The notes under the pieces: generated by a model
Told to the model about the DNA's origin: nothing
The model's database searches: none
Seen by the model: the letters and a program-made list of their open reading frames with translations, nothing else
Position numbers and translations under genes: made by a program
Shown here: piece after piece, positions 46,441 to 57,536 of the stretch
Layout of the letters: each line of letters starts with the position of its first letter
Numbering within the stretch: position 1 is the stretch's first letter
Assembly (NCBI GenBank): GCA_009733575.1
Contig: ML769417.1
Location: 248,001 to 312,000, forward strand
Source: Gymnopus androsaceus JB14
Taxonomy: Eukaryota; Basidiomycota; Agaricomycetes; Agaricales; Omphalotaceae
Direction of reading: 5' to 3'
DNA length: 64,000 nt

Positions 46441-47165
46441 CCTTCTGAGGATTTGGATGATAAATTCTTCATTTATTTAAAGATTGGATGATTGCTAGCT
46501 GAAGCTATGTGAGCTTGTGAATGGCCAGCGTAAGTGTTAGATAAGGAAACAGAAATTTTCTTCTTAGAGATCAGTCCACAGAAAGCTGCCAGGACTCAGC
46601 TTACCTTTTTGGAACTGAGCTTGTGTGGACATCAAACAATTCTCTTGCTTGTTGTGCCCATCTCACTAGACAAGAAGTACCTCATTCACTCTCTTTATCA
46701 TCACTTGGGATAAAATTTTGGGCCCCACCCACTGTTCCCTTTATACTATTTGGCTCATACTTGGTATGTTTGGGTAATGTGATTCCTATCCTACCCTTGC
46801 ACTCCTTGCATACTGGATTCAACATCAACCGCCAGCTACCTATGCCTTTTGAGATTTCCTTCCCAAAGGAGTATCAGCTCCTGCTGGAGGGACATTGTTC
46901 TCAGCACAAAACACACAAAACTAATATATCACTTAATGATTTGCATACAGGATTTCTCATAAGCGCACACAAAAAGATTTTCTTGTATAGTTACTTTATA
47001 GATGATTGCTTTCCCTTTTTACTAGTTTACTGCAAGGCTCTAAGCCATCTCTACTCTCCCTGGTGAATTGTGAATGTTCATTGTTGCTACTGGCCTAAGA
47101 ACAACCAAGGAAAATATCATCTCCTCCTCTCGGGCTCTCATATCATCATAGCTACATCTAGCATC
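46441..47165. other. Stretch of the 8.4-kb insertion with one unconvincing frame
   Basis: A 147-codon plus-strand frame (46623-47066) is open, but it shows no domain and the region is CpG-poor and repeat-like. I do not call a gene. Confidence 0.2.
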
Positions 47166-47922
47166 TGTCAGCAACTAGTTCCTCACAACATGAGGTACCA
47201 GGCATCACAACTTCCAACTTAGGCAAAGACAAGAACAATATGGAAAAGAGAAGAAGAATGTATTGAGGACTAGGAGGTATTGACAAGATTGAAGCTAAGC
47301 ATCAGCAAAACCTGTATGATATGGGCAGTGCTTGAGCAAACTGTCCAGAGTTCCCAGCGCTCCAGCGTCCCAGCACTCAGATGGTCCGGCCAATGCAGGA
47401 GGGGGCTCCCAGAAGCTCCCAGAGGCCGCAAAATTACCTTATTTGGAAATAACATATGATTTTATATTTCTGACAGCACTAGCAAGCGCTGGCCAGCGCT
47501 GGGAGCTCTGGGAGCGCTGGGAATTCTAAGTATTGCTGTGGGAATTAAAATGCAAAATACAGGTTTTGCTGATGAGGACTATGCTACAGCTACAACTACT
47601 ATATATACTAAAGTATGAACCCTAAGCCCAGAGCCCTATACCCTGACTGTGTGGTAACAATGCATAAAACAATGAAAGACAACAAGTAAACAACAATAAG
47701 TAATGATAGGTTGATTGTACAAGTATGGACATGCTAGCATGTGTTATGATCAGAAATGATTATGCTCTGATCAACAGAACCCTAATAATAATGTAAATGC
47801 AAGCAATTAGTATAGCTGTGCATCTAAACAAGTGTGCACTTACATATATATATAGAGGTAAATAAAAGGAAATGATGAGGAAATAATGCCATGTGTTTAA
47901 TAAGATAAGAATGTTTGTAACA
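47166..47922 (-). repeat. Solo LTR of the second family with nested MITE, TSD GCATC
   Basis: On the minus strand it reads TGTTACAAAC to GCTGACA, matching 30451-31010. GCATC flanks it exactly (47161-47165 and 47923-47927). It contains a 276-bp MITE at 47300-47575. Confidence 0.85.
47300..47575. mobile_element. MITE, CATCAGCA family, copy 3, inside a solo LTR
   Basis: The ends are CATCAGCAAAACCTGTAT and ATACAGGTTTTGCTGATG. AG flanks both sides. The homologous LTR at 30451-31010 has the undisturbed TAAGGACTA site with a single AG, so the duplication is 2 bp. Confidence 0.85.
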
Positions 47923-48174
47923 GCATCAAAACATGGATTTTCAATGGAGAAGTTTGACAGCTTGATTGACAGCTGTCAGAGCTCTGGAGCTTTCTGGAGA
48001 CCTCATCTGGAAACAGATACCTTGCTACAGTCACTACAGTGGCTATGAGAGTCTAGAGGGCTTACATAACTCTCCTACAGGGCTCTACAGTATCTCACAT
48101 AGATCTTGTAGCCAGAATGTACTTCCAGATGCTCTGGAGACATCCACCAAAAATATAGGTTTTGCTGTGCAGTG

Positions 48175-48465
48175 TATTGGAATATCAAAGGTATATTTTT
48201 GTCTATCTATCTATGGAACAGTTTCTTGTAGCCTCTCACAGTCTCCACTCTTGTTTTCATGTAGTAGCTGCAGATGTTCTTGCAGCAGCCACACTACTGT
48301 TTATACCTATATGACATTGCTAGCTAGGACTTGTACATAAAGCCTAGATACTTGCTGTGCAAATAACAAGTGGTCCTTTCATCCCCATTGATCTGTGTGC
48401 CTGTAATACTAAGTGCTGTATGCACTTACTACTGCTACTTCCTTTTTAGGAATATAACTCTAACA
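48175..48465 (+). repeat. Diverged LTR of the copia family
   Basis: It reads TATTGGAATATCAAAGG to CTCTAACA and aligns with 27875-28239 with deletions. It abuts the 3' end of the repeat-protein gene. I see no matching 5-bp flanks. The 190 bp before it end in AGGTTTTGCTGTG, a possible worn MITE end. Confidence 0.65.
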
Positions 48466-51400
48466 TGCTGATGATGTTTTACTTGGAAAAACTCTTCCCC
48501 TTCTTGGTCTGATCTGCAAATGAGATAGAGACCCAAGTCCAAGTTCTCCAAGCATTTCACCATCTTCTAATGGCCTGAACCTTCCAGGGATAGTCAGAAA
48601 GGCTTGGTTGGAGATCCAGAAGCTTAAAGGCACATAATGACCTGCCACAAGGAAGGACTTGATATCCCCAATGGAGGTTTCCTTTGTGACCACTGAAAAT
48701 CAAATTAGGCCAAGTATTTGTGATGAAAGAAATACATTACATATTGAAATACTTTGAGGAGATCCCCCTTGAACAAAGACAGTAAAATTGGGTAAGTCCA
48801 AGTCACTGTTACCAAGTTGCTGGAGGAAATAATGTGGCATAAGTGGTCTCCTAAACACAGGATCATGACCTTCATAATATGATATCATTCGGACAGTGGC
48901 CATCCATCTAATAAGATGGGATGCCTGCATCTGAATAGATAAAGTGCATCCTCTTCTGCATTCCAATTGAATCAGAGAATCATCTAAGGAGGGTACAACT
49001 AAACTTACTGAGAAAGTTCTAACAGACCACAGTAAATGGTTTGAGCAAGTGATAGTTGATCAGCTAGACTGTGTGGTTTCTCCTGCCCAAGCAAATTTTC
49101 AATTTGCACAAGCCATCGACGGGAAGCACTTTCTAATGTTGTCATATCAGAAAGCAGAAGCATAGTTTGTAACTGTGAGGTGATTGAGGATGTTATGGTC
49201 ATCCAAATTTCCTGTAATTGGGCAATAGATGATGTATCTTTAACAGGGTCCAGCTTCTCAAGAAGAGCAATTAGTACAAGATGCACACCCAGAGGAGGTA
49301 GGTCATTCAATGGCTCCAAAATACCCATTGTGATGAACATGAGTATGTCAAGCCCAAGCACTAATCTTGAGAAAGCTGGACCAGTGCTTAATGAAATTGC
49401 ATGCCCAAAAAACATCAGGAGAGGATTACAAAGATCAGGTGCTGATATTGATTCAGCATGAACAAGTTGGGACCTTTTGTAGGCATCTAGTCCTGCAGCA
49501 TGATATACATCCAATTGTTCTCCCTCACTATGCAATATTCAGTGAAGTGCTGAAATAGCAAATAATACAATGACAAACATTGAATTCAGCTTATGTTGTA
49601 AACACAAAAGCATTGACCCCAGAAGGATAGATGAAAGAGAGATAGGCTTTTCAGCTACAGCTGCTGCAAGATTCTTGAAGTCTAACCCTCCTATCTTTGC
49701 CATAATCTGGCAGAATGCTCTTGTACGGATTGATAGGCTGTACATAGCACTGCACCAGAATCTGAATGAAGCCATCAAAATTCAAAAGAAGAAAACATAC
49801 CGATTCAGCTCAAGTAAATCAATACCATGAGACTTTAGAGTATGGGGTATAGTTTGATAGCCAACAATGGCTTCAATTTGAGCCAGTGGTTGACGGTTTA
49901 CAGTTCGGAAATAAGCAATGTTTGATTGTATGGAAGATATTGTGTCAGTCCTGTATGGTCCATCCTCTGGATTTAATGCTAATAGTCTGCGTAATTGGTG
50001 GACAGATGCATCCTTTATAGGATCCAGCTTTTCCAGGAGACTACGCAGAAGAAGCTGCACTGGAATCAGATGTTTTGGCCAGTGTGATTTAAGTTCCAGG
50101 ATGTAAGGATATAGTTCACTGATAAATGTTAGTATGTCAAGATCAATGAAAATTCTTGAGAAAGCGGCACTGCTATGTGAGATTGCCAACCCAATGAACA
50201 GCAGGAAGGCGATGTAAAGGTCAGGTCCAATATGCAGTCCTTCCCATGATGAATACGGTAATTTGACCATGTACGCATCCATTCCACGTGCCTCAAGTAA
50301 ATGGAGATCACGGCGTAAACCTCCAGCTTGAAGTTGTGTTCGGAAACAAAAAACCATTGCCTTGAAAAGGCCATGCGATTCCGACAAGGGCCATCCAAGG
50401 TAATGTGATTCCGACAATGGCCATCCCACTAGACCAGCTACGAGATCTTCGAATTCCATCCCCCCGACTATCCCCATGATGGCATGGAATGCTTGAATGC
50501 GACTTGATAGCCTATACATAGGCCTGCAGCATAGTTTGGATTAAAACAGAGTATAGCATAAGAGTAGCACATACCGGGAGAGCTCCAGGAGATCAATGTA
50601 AAGAGACAGATTGGAAGCACTGGGTTCAGTTGAACTAACGGATTTCTGTTGAATGATGGCTTCAATCTGAATCAGTGGTTGACTCGGTCTCATGTTTCGG
50701 AAATATAAAACATTTGAATGTATACTAGAGGGTAATTGGTCTCCAAATGGTGTATCCTCTGTGGTGACAGGTAAGAGCTCAAGTAATTGACTGATAGCTG
50801 ATACATCCTCGATTGGATCCAATTTTTCCAGAAGAGTACGCAGCACAAGCTGGGCTGGAAGGAGATGCCTTGGCCAATAAGATTTCAACTCGTGAATGCC
50901 GGGGTAATATTCTGTGATGAATGTGAGAATATTGACCCCTATCACTAGTTTCGCAAAAGCCGGTTTTTGGCTCAATGAGATTGTGAGACTGAGATACAAC
51001 AAGAATGCAGTGAAAATGCCAGAGCTTGATAGTTCCGATGAAGCATAGGGTAACCGGACTTTGTAGGCATCCAGTCCAGCAAGATAGTCTGCATCTGGGA
51101 GACTTCCTGAGTGTCAGTAATGAGCTAGATATGCAGGAGATAATAGCTCACACTTCTGACCGTAAACACAATACTATTGCGCTCAAAAGATCATATGATT
51201 CTGAGAACTGCCATCGAGCGACCGCGGCGGCGAGTGGTTCGAATTCCATCCCTCCAACTACTCCCATAATCAGACGGAATGCTCGTTTATGAATCGAGGG
51301 AGGATAAACAGATCTGCATGATTATGTTATAGCATGATTACGAAGCTACTAAAATCGTTGAACGTACCGGCGGGACAACTCCAGTAAGTCACTGTAGAGA

Positions 51401-51633
51401 GACTCTAGAGTATCTGAACCGCTCAAACTAACGGATTTATTTTCAAAAATAGCCTCTAGCTGGGCCAGCCTGCGACGGATGAGGAATGCATCCAGGCCAT
51501 TCACAACGGAGGTTCCTAGTCGTTTGATAGCTTTTCCAGAAAGGGCGCCTAGTCCCGGAATAGTCGAGGAAGAAGTAAAAGTTCCGCTACTAGTGAAAGT
51601 ACTGCTAGCATCCGAATAGTCAACTTCATCCAT
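48460..51633 (-). CDS. Large protein with three tandem repeats and a ubiquitin-like C-terminus
   Basis: Start ATG at 51631-51633 (MDEVDYSDASS). Three repeat units follow: about 51.6-50.55, 50.5-49.79 and 49.76-49.0 kb. Each has an IMGxxGGMEFExLxA-like motif, a GLDAYKxxLPY-like motif, an AFxxLxxGxxILxFI helix, LLEKLDPxxD and an end in DLLELSR. Each unit ends in a donor with the codon split CG|GT and is followed by an intron of 50-65 nt. The last exons (48460-48966) hold FTVFVQGG, TSIGDIKSFL, PGRFRPLEDGEMLGELGLGSLSHLQIR, a ubiquitin-like pattern. Unit 1 has one splice junction I could not phase, and unit 3 lacks a GT donor near 49580, so it may be decayed. The stop codon lies in the copia LTR. 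Function unknown; the 260-aa unit is not a family I recognise. Confidence 0.55.
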
Positions 51634-51843
51634 GGTGAGGGCAAGAAACAAGTCACAAATCAACGGTTTTGTAGGATAACTTGGCGCCACTTTGCACTGC
51701 CTATACACAGCTTTCCTCACACACCTTTGCTGCTCTTCTTTCTAAATTTCTCTCTTTCTATAATCTGGCACAGCAATCTCAAACACGCACTGGACGTCGA
51801 CACATAAGAAGAAAAGAAACGCAAGGACTCGAAATCCTCAAAA

Positions 51844-51974
51844 ATGAATCCTTTTGACGTTAAATTCGTGCTACCTTCCGATACTTCCATCATCTCACAA
51901 GCGCTAAGATTCAAAACGACGAAACTCGCTCGAGCAGGGCTATCTATATCGCTGAAACTGTTAAAACATCACAG
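51844..51974 (+). CDS. First exon of an unidentified plus-strand gene
   Basis: An ATG opens MNPFDVKFVLPSDTSIIS and the frame runs about 43 codons to a GTGAGT donor near 51974. It diverges from the repeat-protein gene 210 bp away. No convincing second exon is seen before repeat-like DNA, so the gene is partial or broken. Confidence 0.3.
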
Positions 51975-53398
51975 TGAGTACCCTCCACTCTACCAGAGGC
52001 ATTTTTGCCAGGGCTACAGTCAAGATTGGTGAACCCAAGGATTGTGCGTTGTATCTACTAGATCGTAGAAGGAACGACTCTCCGTGTACCAATATATATA
52101 TATGCCATTGTCATTTTCACCACTTGTATAAGTCCCAGAGGAGGCGAACTCTACAGCTGGGCTAAGATTTTGACGCTGTCATGGGGTGCCATTCTCCAAA
52201 GGTCATCCGAGTTTTGTTGACGAATCCAATCCTATCCTACTATTGGATCCTCGTAAACTTCGGAAAGAAGTTCTCAAGGTTACTAGAGGTTACTGTCTCC
52301 TCGAATTCTAGGTTCGGGAACATTTTTTTTTGGATTTGTCTTGCTGGCGTCATTGAGCTCAATGATTTTCTAAAAATTTCACCTCGGTATAAATGGCCCG
52401 CTGGCCCGCTTGACTCCGATTTCTGCATTGCAGACGTGCTCGGAAGAGCCGAGTCACAAGGGTGCATGGTCAATAATTGGGTTCCAGCTTTTCTTTCATT
52501 CTTTTTCTTTAGACTAAATGGCCCCTGGCCCATGCTCGGAACAGCCAAATCAAACATTTGCCATTGGTTATGAGCTCTCTGGAAACAGTCGCCGAGTTTA
52601 CACTTTCATATGGTGTGCGGTGGCAAGTCACAAGTGCATACTATAGTTATGGCACTTGAACTACAATACACTTGAACCTTGGCTCGTTGTTGTGGTGGGC
52701 ATTGAGACTTTTAATACTAATGATACTTACAATCCCAGGTATATAGTATGTATGTAGAGCTTATGCATGTTTCAAGTAGTTTGGCACCTGTGGTGGGGCA
52801 ATGATCTACAGCAGCGTCTCCATATTGAGGCAGCTGTGAGCTTGTCATTGTTTTGCTCCAGATATCCCGGAGACAAAAGTGCTAATGCCGCACTGGGATA
52901 ATCTCCGGACAATCCGGCGTTCAGCACTTGGACCATGCTGTGTAATAAAACCTTCCTTCCTTCCTTCCTACACCTTTTCCGAGACAAGCGCCGCGTAGTA
53001 CGTACACCACTGCATACGTCTTCTATTCCTCATTTGGGTTTTGGTGTATGTCTCCTCCATATGCACCTTCGGAATTATATTTCCAGTGTCAAGCATGGAG
53101 CTGTGCAGCTCCATAATACACTCCATGGAAGAAAGAAGAATCTCTTCTCCTCCTTGGTCCCTCTCTCTATCTCCTTTGTCTGACGTATAACACTTACATG
53201 AGTGAACTTTTTGGTTGGGATTCATTGGCACTTGTGTACTTCGTGATGCTGCATGGTATCAGAAGATGTCATGGCCGCAGGTAGAGATATTGAAGACGGA
53301 TATCTTGCTCTTCGAACAACACAAGGCCGGTTGGGCATGTTTTTTCTCAATGCTGATTGGAATTCTTTCTGTGCAGGAGATTACAGCTCCAAACATTG
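51975..53398. other. Intergenic/repeat-like
   Basis: A 130-codon frame (52181-52573) is open but shows no domain. A CTTCCTTCC run lies near 52951. Nothing else is supported. Confidence 0.25.
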
Positions 53399-53692
53399 TG
53401 TTAAGGATATGTGCACTTTACCTCTCTGCCATATAGCCGGCTACTCAGGACCATTGTGAATGATGTGGCTGAGGAACAGATGTCCTGAAACAGTAAAGAC
53501 TGCTCAGGATCAGATGTTTTGTTAAGGATATGTGCACTTTGCCTCTCTGCCATATAGCTGGTGTTAAAGTTAATGGGTGGAGATGTTTGGATGAGTGCCA
53601 ATGTGGTAGAAGGCAGAGATACAATTAGGGGTAAACTACTGAATATGGTAATAATACATCTGGATGACCAATATCTGGGTCACATTCCAACA
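53399..53692 (-). repeat. 3' LTR remnant of another copia-type element
   Basis: On the minus strand TGTTGGAATGTGACCC begins directly after an AAGGGGGG polypurine tract (53693-53700). The other end reads CATATCCTTAACA. Two tandem copies of the TTAAGGATATGTGCAC end occur (53400 and 53522), so the left edge is uncertain. Confidence 0.45.
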
Positions 53693-53950
53693 CCCCCCTT
53701 GACCAATATCAGGTCAGAAGGGACTTTCTCTTGTTTGTAATTTGTAATTTCCACTTCACAACTTGAAGTTGGGTGCATTAAAAAACCCCAGTGGGGAAAA
53801 AGCTACCAACCAGTCTCCCATCAATCACTAAATCATCCAATGACTTGTGCATTCAAATGCAAAATTGTAGAAGTGGAAAGAGGATGCTGATAGAGGGATG
53901 GTAGTAGTGGGCATAGAAAGCATTGCAGGATGAACTAACAGTCCCAAGCA

Positions 53951-54036
53951 TTTTGTTAAGGATATGTGCACTTTACCTCTCTGCCATAAAGCCAGCTATA
54001 TGGCAGAGAGGTAAAGTGCACATATCCTTAACAAAA
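53951..54036. repeat. Perfect 38-bp hairpin
   Basis: 53951-53988 and 53999-54036 are exact reverse complements with a 10-nt loop. The arm is the TTTTGTTAAGGATATGTGCA end motif that recurs from 53.4 to 54.6 kb in both orientations. Confidence 0.9.
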
Positions 54037-54164
54037 CATTGGTCATAACAGAGGATGTAATGGTCAGAATTGGGTTAATAGGAGCTCATTTGAATACTCC
54101 TGTTAGGGCTCATTTTAAAGAGTTACTGAAGGGCTCCTAAATAAACTCCTGCCACATAGCCCTC

Positions 54165-54366
54165 ACTCAGGACCATTGTGAATGATGTGGCTGAGGGACA
54201 GATGTCCTGAGACAGTAAAGACTGCTCAGGATCAGATGTTTTGTTAAGGATATGTGCACTTTACCTCTCTCCATTGGATGTCCTTAACAAAACATCTGAG
54301 CTTGAGCAGTCTTTACTGTCTCAGGACATCTATTCCTCAGCCATGTTGTTCACAATGGTCCTGAGT
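54165..54366. repeat. Foldback repeat with 86-bp arms
   Basis: 54165-54250 and 54281-54366 are inverted copies with a few mismatches and a 30-nt spacer. A direct copy of the arm is at about 53440-53530. Confidence 0.85.
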
Positions 54367-54874
54367 AGCCGGCTATTGTTGGATAACACAGTGTATCATC
54401 ACTTGAGGGAAGGCAGAGTCAAACAAGTATATTCCATTTGAGCCTCGTAGAGGGAGTAGGGAGGCAAACGGATGGGGGATTGATGTACAAACAGGCTTAT
54501 ATATGGTAAATTAATATTTCCAATCGGAGGCCATGGCGAGCAACAGCACTCGGCAAAAATCAAATCCAACAGCTATATGGCAGAGAGGTAAAGTGCACAT
54601 ATCCTTAACACGTTGTACGTTCATCTGTTCTCCTGCTGTGTTTGCTAGCTAATACTCTTGCTTCATGGACCAACAATAGAATTTGCAAGGCCATTATAAT
54701 GATTCCCATATTTTACGGTCGTGTCACGGTCCCGTTACATCTTTCCTTGTAGTCCTATTATACCCACTGTAGCAATGTCCCCATTCCATGAACCACGGGG
54801 AGTCCTGTTGTACCCAGTCCCCATTATTTTATCACCAATGTATCTAGCCTCAATTCAGGAAGATCCAGAGCTAT
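54367..54874. other. Repeat-rich end of the 8.4-kb insertion
   Basis: It contains another inverted TTAAGGATATGTGCAC end near 54590-54610. No gene is seen. Confidence 0.3.
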
Positions 54875-55116
54875 TAAACGCCATTGTGCGCATACCGCGC
54901 TAATAACTAATTTTCCTCGCATGTAATCTCGAAAATGAGGGATAAAAGCTCGCTGGGAAGTTGACCGATGGAGGGTGGCGATTGAGGATGAATTTGTGGT
55001 TCCAGTTCAGCTACAGGGGAGGTAACCTAAACGTAAAGTGAGTGAATAAGGATGTGGTATTCTTGCAAGCATCGATTCAAACTTACCTGATTGAGCCCTG
55101 ACCCCAAATCCGACAT
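54875..55116 (-). pseudogene. 5' end of F-box copy B-minus, cut off by the insertion
   Basis: ATG at 55114-55116 with MSDLGSGLNQ and a GTAAGTTTG donor matches the start at 39844. The second exon reaches the F-box (LPSELLSLIFEIT) and stops at about 54875, where the paralogue corresponds to about 39465. Confidence 0.7.
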
Positions 55117-55360
55117 CGAGTAGCTGCTCTGCGTTGGTGCACCTGGAGAGTTAATACGAGAGAGCGTGATGTGACATGGCGTGTGCTTATTACGCGTGTT
55201 TTTCCACGTCACGTTCCTTCTAGCCGCTTTCTAGCAACTTTCTAGTCAAGCCTCATTTGATCTACTCCCTCTTACCGGTCTTCGAGCAATCGTCATAAGT
55301 CTGAAATTCACTGCCGTTATTTGGATCCTTTTCCATTCTGAATCGGAGAAAGAAGCTACC

Positions 55361-56759
55361 ATGTTGGATTCAGAAAATACCCGGGAAACTTTTCAAGTGA
55401 GTTTCTGGAACACCTTATAAAATGCAGAATCTCCAATGCTCAAGCAAATTCATATCATACTATCTACTATACGTGCAGATCTCCGTGGAACCCCAAATTC
55501 AGCCTCGTACACCACATATCGACCGGCTTGCCAACGAACTCTTATACCTCATTTTCGACTTTACATGCGAGCAAAATCTGTTGCAGGAATATCCTTGGCG
55601 CTCGAACGATAAATCACCTACCCAACTGTCTTTATCAGTGATCTCCTACCTTCCAGCCCTAGTTATTAGCGCGGTATGCAGGCAATGGCGTTCGCTGGGT
55701 CTGGTTTTACCTGGCTTGTGGGCTCGGTTGAAACTGGAAATTACAGAGGAGTTAACAGTATCGGGCTCATTCATGGCTACCCTCCAGCTCTTTTTGGACC
55801 GTTCCGCCAAAGCCCCACTTGTGCTTGACGTATATATCAGTTGGACAACTGATGACCTCTTCGTTGATAATCCACCTGCATTGAATCTCCTCCTCCAGCA
55901 CACCTCACGTTGGAGATCTATTTCCCCGCTAGTCACGTTGTGATTAGGGTTCCTCGGCAGCAGATTACTTTTTTGAAAATTTCGCAGAAGCATTGGAACA
56001 TGGAGAGTATTCAAGACTTTCTCAACCTTATACATCACTGGAACAACTAGAGTCATTTACTATGACACTTGCTTCTTGGTATACCTCCGGTGAATTATTG
56101 GATGATTTCTTTTCACGGTTCACATTCCCATCGTTGACTGTCCTCAATCTTCACCTCGAAAGAGACCAAGAGAGAAAGCTCTTCTGGTCAGTGGATGCCT
56201 TCGATGCATTCATATCGAGATCATCGTGCATCTTGACGACGCTCTCAATCCGTGGTGTTATTATCTCGGATTTGGAGTTGATTGCGGCGCTTCACCTCTT
56301 GCCTTCACTTGTCAACCTGTCCTTTGATGACTCGCAGCAGGCATGGGAGAGCCCAATAACTTCCCTCTTTCTCTCGAGACTCACCTTGCCTGAGTCTCCA
56401 TACGACCCCTCTGCCCAGTCTCAGTCTATCCTCATTCCCAAACTGTGTTCTCTAGTCATAAAGTTCAAAGGCACCTCTTTCGATGATGCGGCATTTGTCA
56501 AAATGATTTCATCCCGCTGGTTTCCAAACCCTCCGAGTCGTATGCATCCACTCTCGGGATTAATTCCTTGAGGTCAATGGTGCTTCTGTTTCGTAGCCGG
56601 GAGGTGGACGAGGATGTTTATGGACCGCTCTATGAATTGGACAAGGTGCGGATGCGTTGGGGACGGGAGGTGAATGAGGAGACGGAACTGCGACCGCTTT
56701 CTAATCTGCATAGGCTGGGGATGCGAGTGGTTATTACTGGAAAGCATTACAATGGTTGA
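55361..56759 (+). pseudogene. F-box/LRR-like gene, copy C, nearly intact
   Basis: Exon 1 is MLDSENTRETFQ with a GTGAGT donor. With an acceptor at GTGCAG (about 55476) the next exon reads ISVEPQIQPRT, the F-box DRLANELLYLIFDFTCEQ and ISYLPALVISAVCRQW. A deletion of roughly 190 bp near 55925-55950, relative to 41050-41240, breaks the frame. The LRR-like end (55993-56571) has DLELIAALHLLPSLVNLSFDD and SLFLSRLTLPESP. A 1-nt shift near 56550 precedes the last segment (ends 56759). It is the least decayed of the cluster. Confidence 0.7.
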
Positions 56760-56873
56760 GAGCCAGCTCTCGGAAAGACCCATTCATAGCTTAATTACAG
56801 AGTACATCTTTGAACACAATGCTTAGTTATAGATTAGTCGCTTGTGTTTCTTTCTAACCCGAGCCATAAATGT

Positions 56874-56948
56874 TGTCCGCGTAACTCAGTGGTACGTAAA
56901 GTCCTCCACTGGCTTCTTGTAGTCGCGTGTTCGAATCACGGCGAGGGC
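56874..56948 (+). other. tRNA-like sequence, copy 2
   Basis: TAACTCAGTGGTA and CGTG-TTCGAAT-CACG give a D-loop and a perfect T arm. The D stem is lost here and the acceptor stem is poor. It lies at the same place downstream of F-box copy C as copy 1 does of copy A-plus. Confidence 0.4.
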
Positions 56949-57536
56949 TTACTCTGGAAGACGTTGACGGTCTAGCGCTTATGCTTTCTTTTTGTACACT
57001 GAGTATGTGCCGCACATCTTCACTATATTCTGTTTTTTGACCAGTCCGTCCGTCTCGACTTCAGCAGAAAGTAAAAACAGAAAAGACTATTACTTCAGCA
57101 GCGATATGCTGCTTCATTGTTCAACTTGAAGCTCAAGATCTGAGAGAGAAGGGATTGCTATTACGTAGAAAGGAACAAACTTGAACTATGTACGCGTGTA
57201 TCAACTCGCCCAAACACCTAGTACACCCAACTACGAGAAATGTCCATCACTGCGATTCACAAAATTGAAAAAGGCTTCAAAAACCAACCAACCAACCAAC
57301 GCTGCCCACTCGGAATGTTGGAAGAGAAGGAATTCGAAAAGAACAAGAAGAAAAGAAAAGATGCATATGTATGTATGTTTGCGATTGGTAGTATTACAAC
57401 TGATTCTGCTCTGCTTCCGTCGTCCCGTTTACATGCACACCTCCGAACCCCACGCACTCTCTAACCCTCTCTTATACTCCTACGTGCCCTCCGTACCCAA
57501 CCCCGTAACCGATGCGAAGCGATGTAACCTCAGCGC
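56949..57536. other. Intergenic, 3' of FKBP12
   Basis: An open frame at 57181-57540 lies antisense to the FKBP12 3' region and shows no domain. AACCAACC repeats occur near 57283-57300. Confidence 0.3.

Noticed and set aside
46623..47066. 147-codon frame as a possible gene
   Set aside because: No domain, no splice context, AT-rich and CpG-poor insertion DNA.
52181..52573. 130-codon frame as a possible gene
   Set aside because: Composition is non-protein-like (Phe run from a T run) and it has no recognisable motif.
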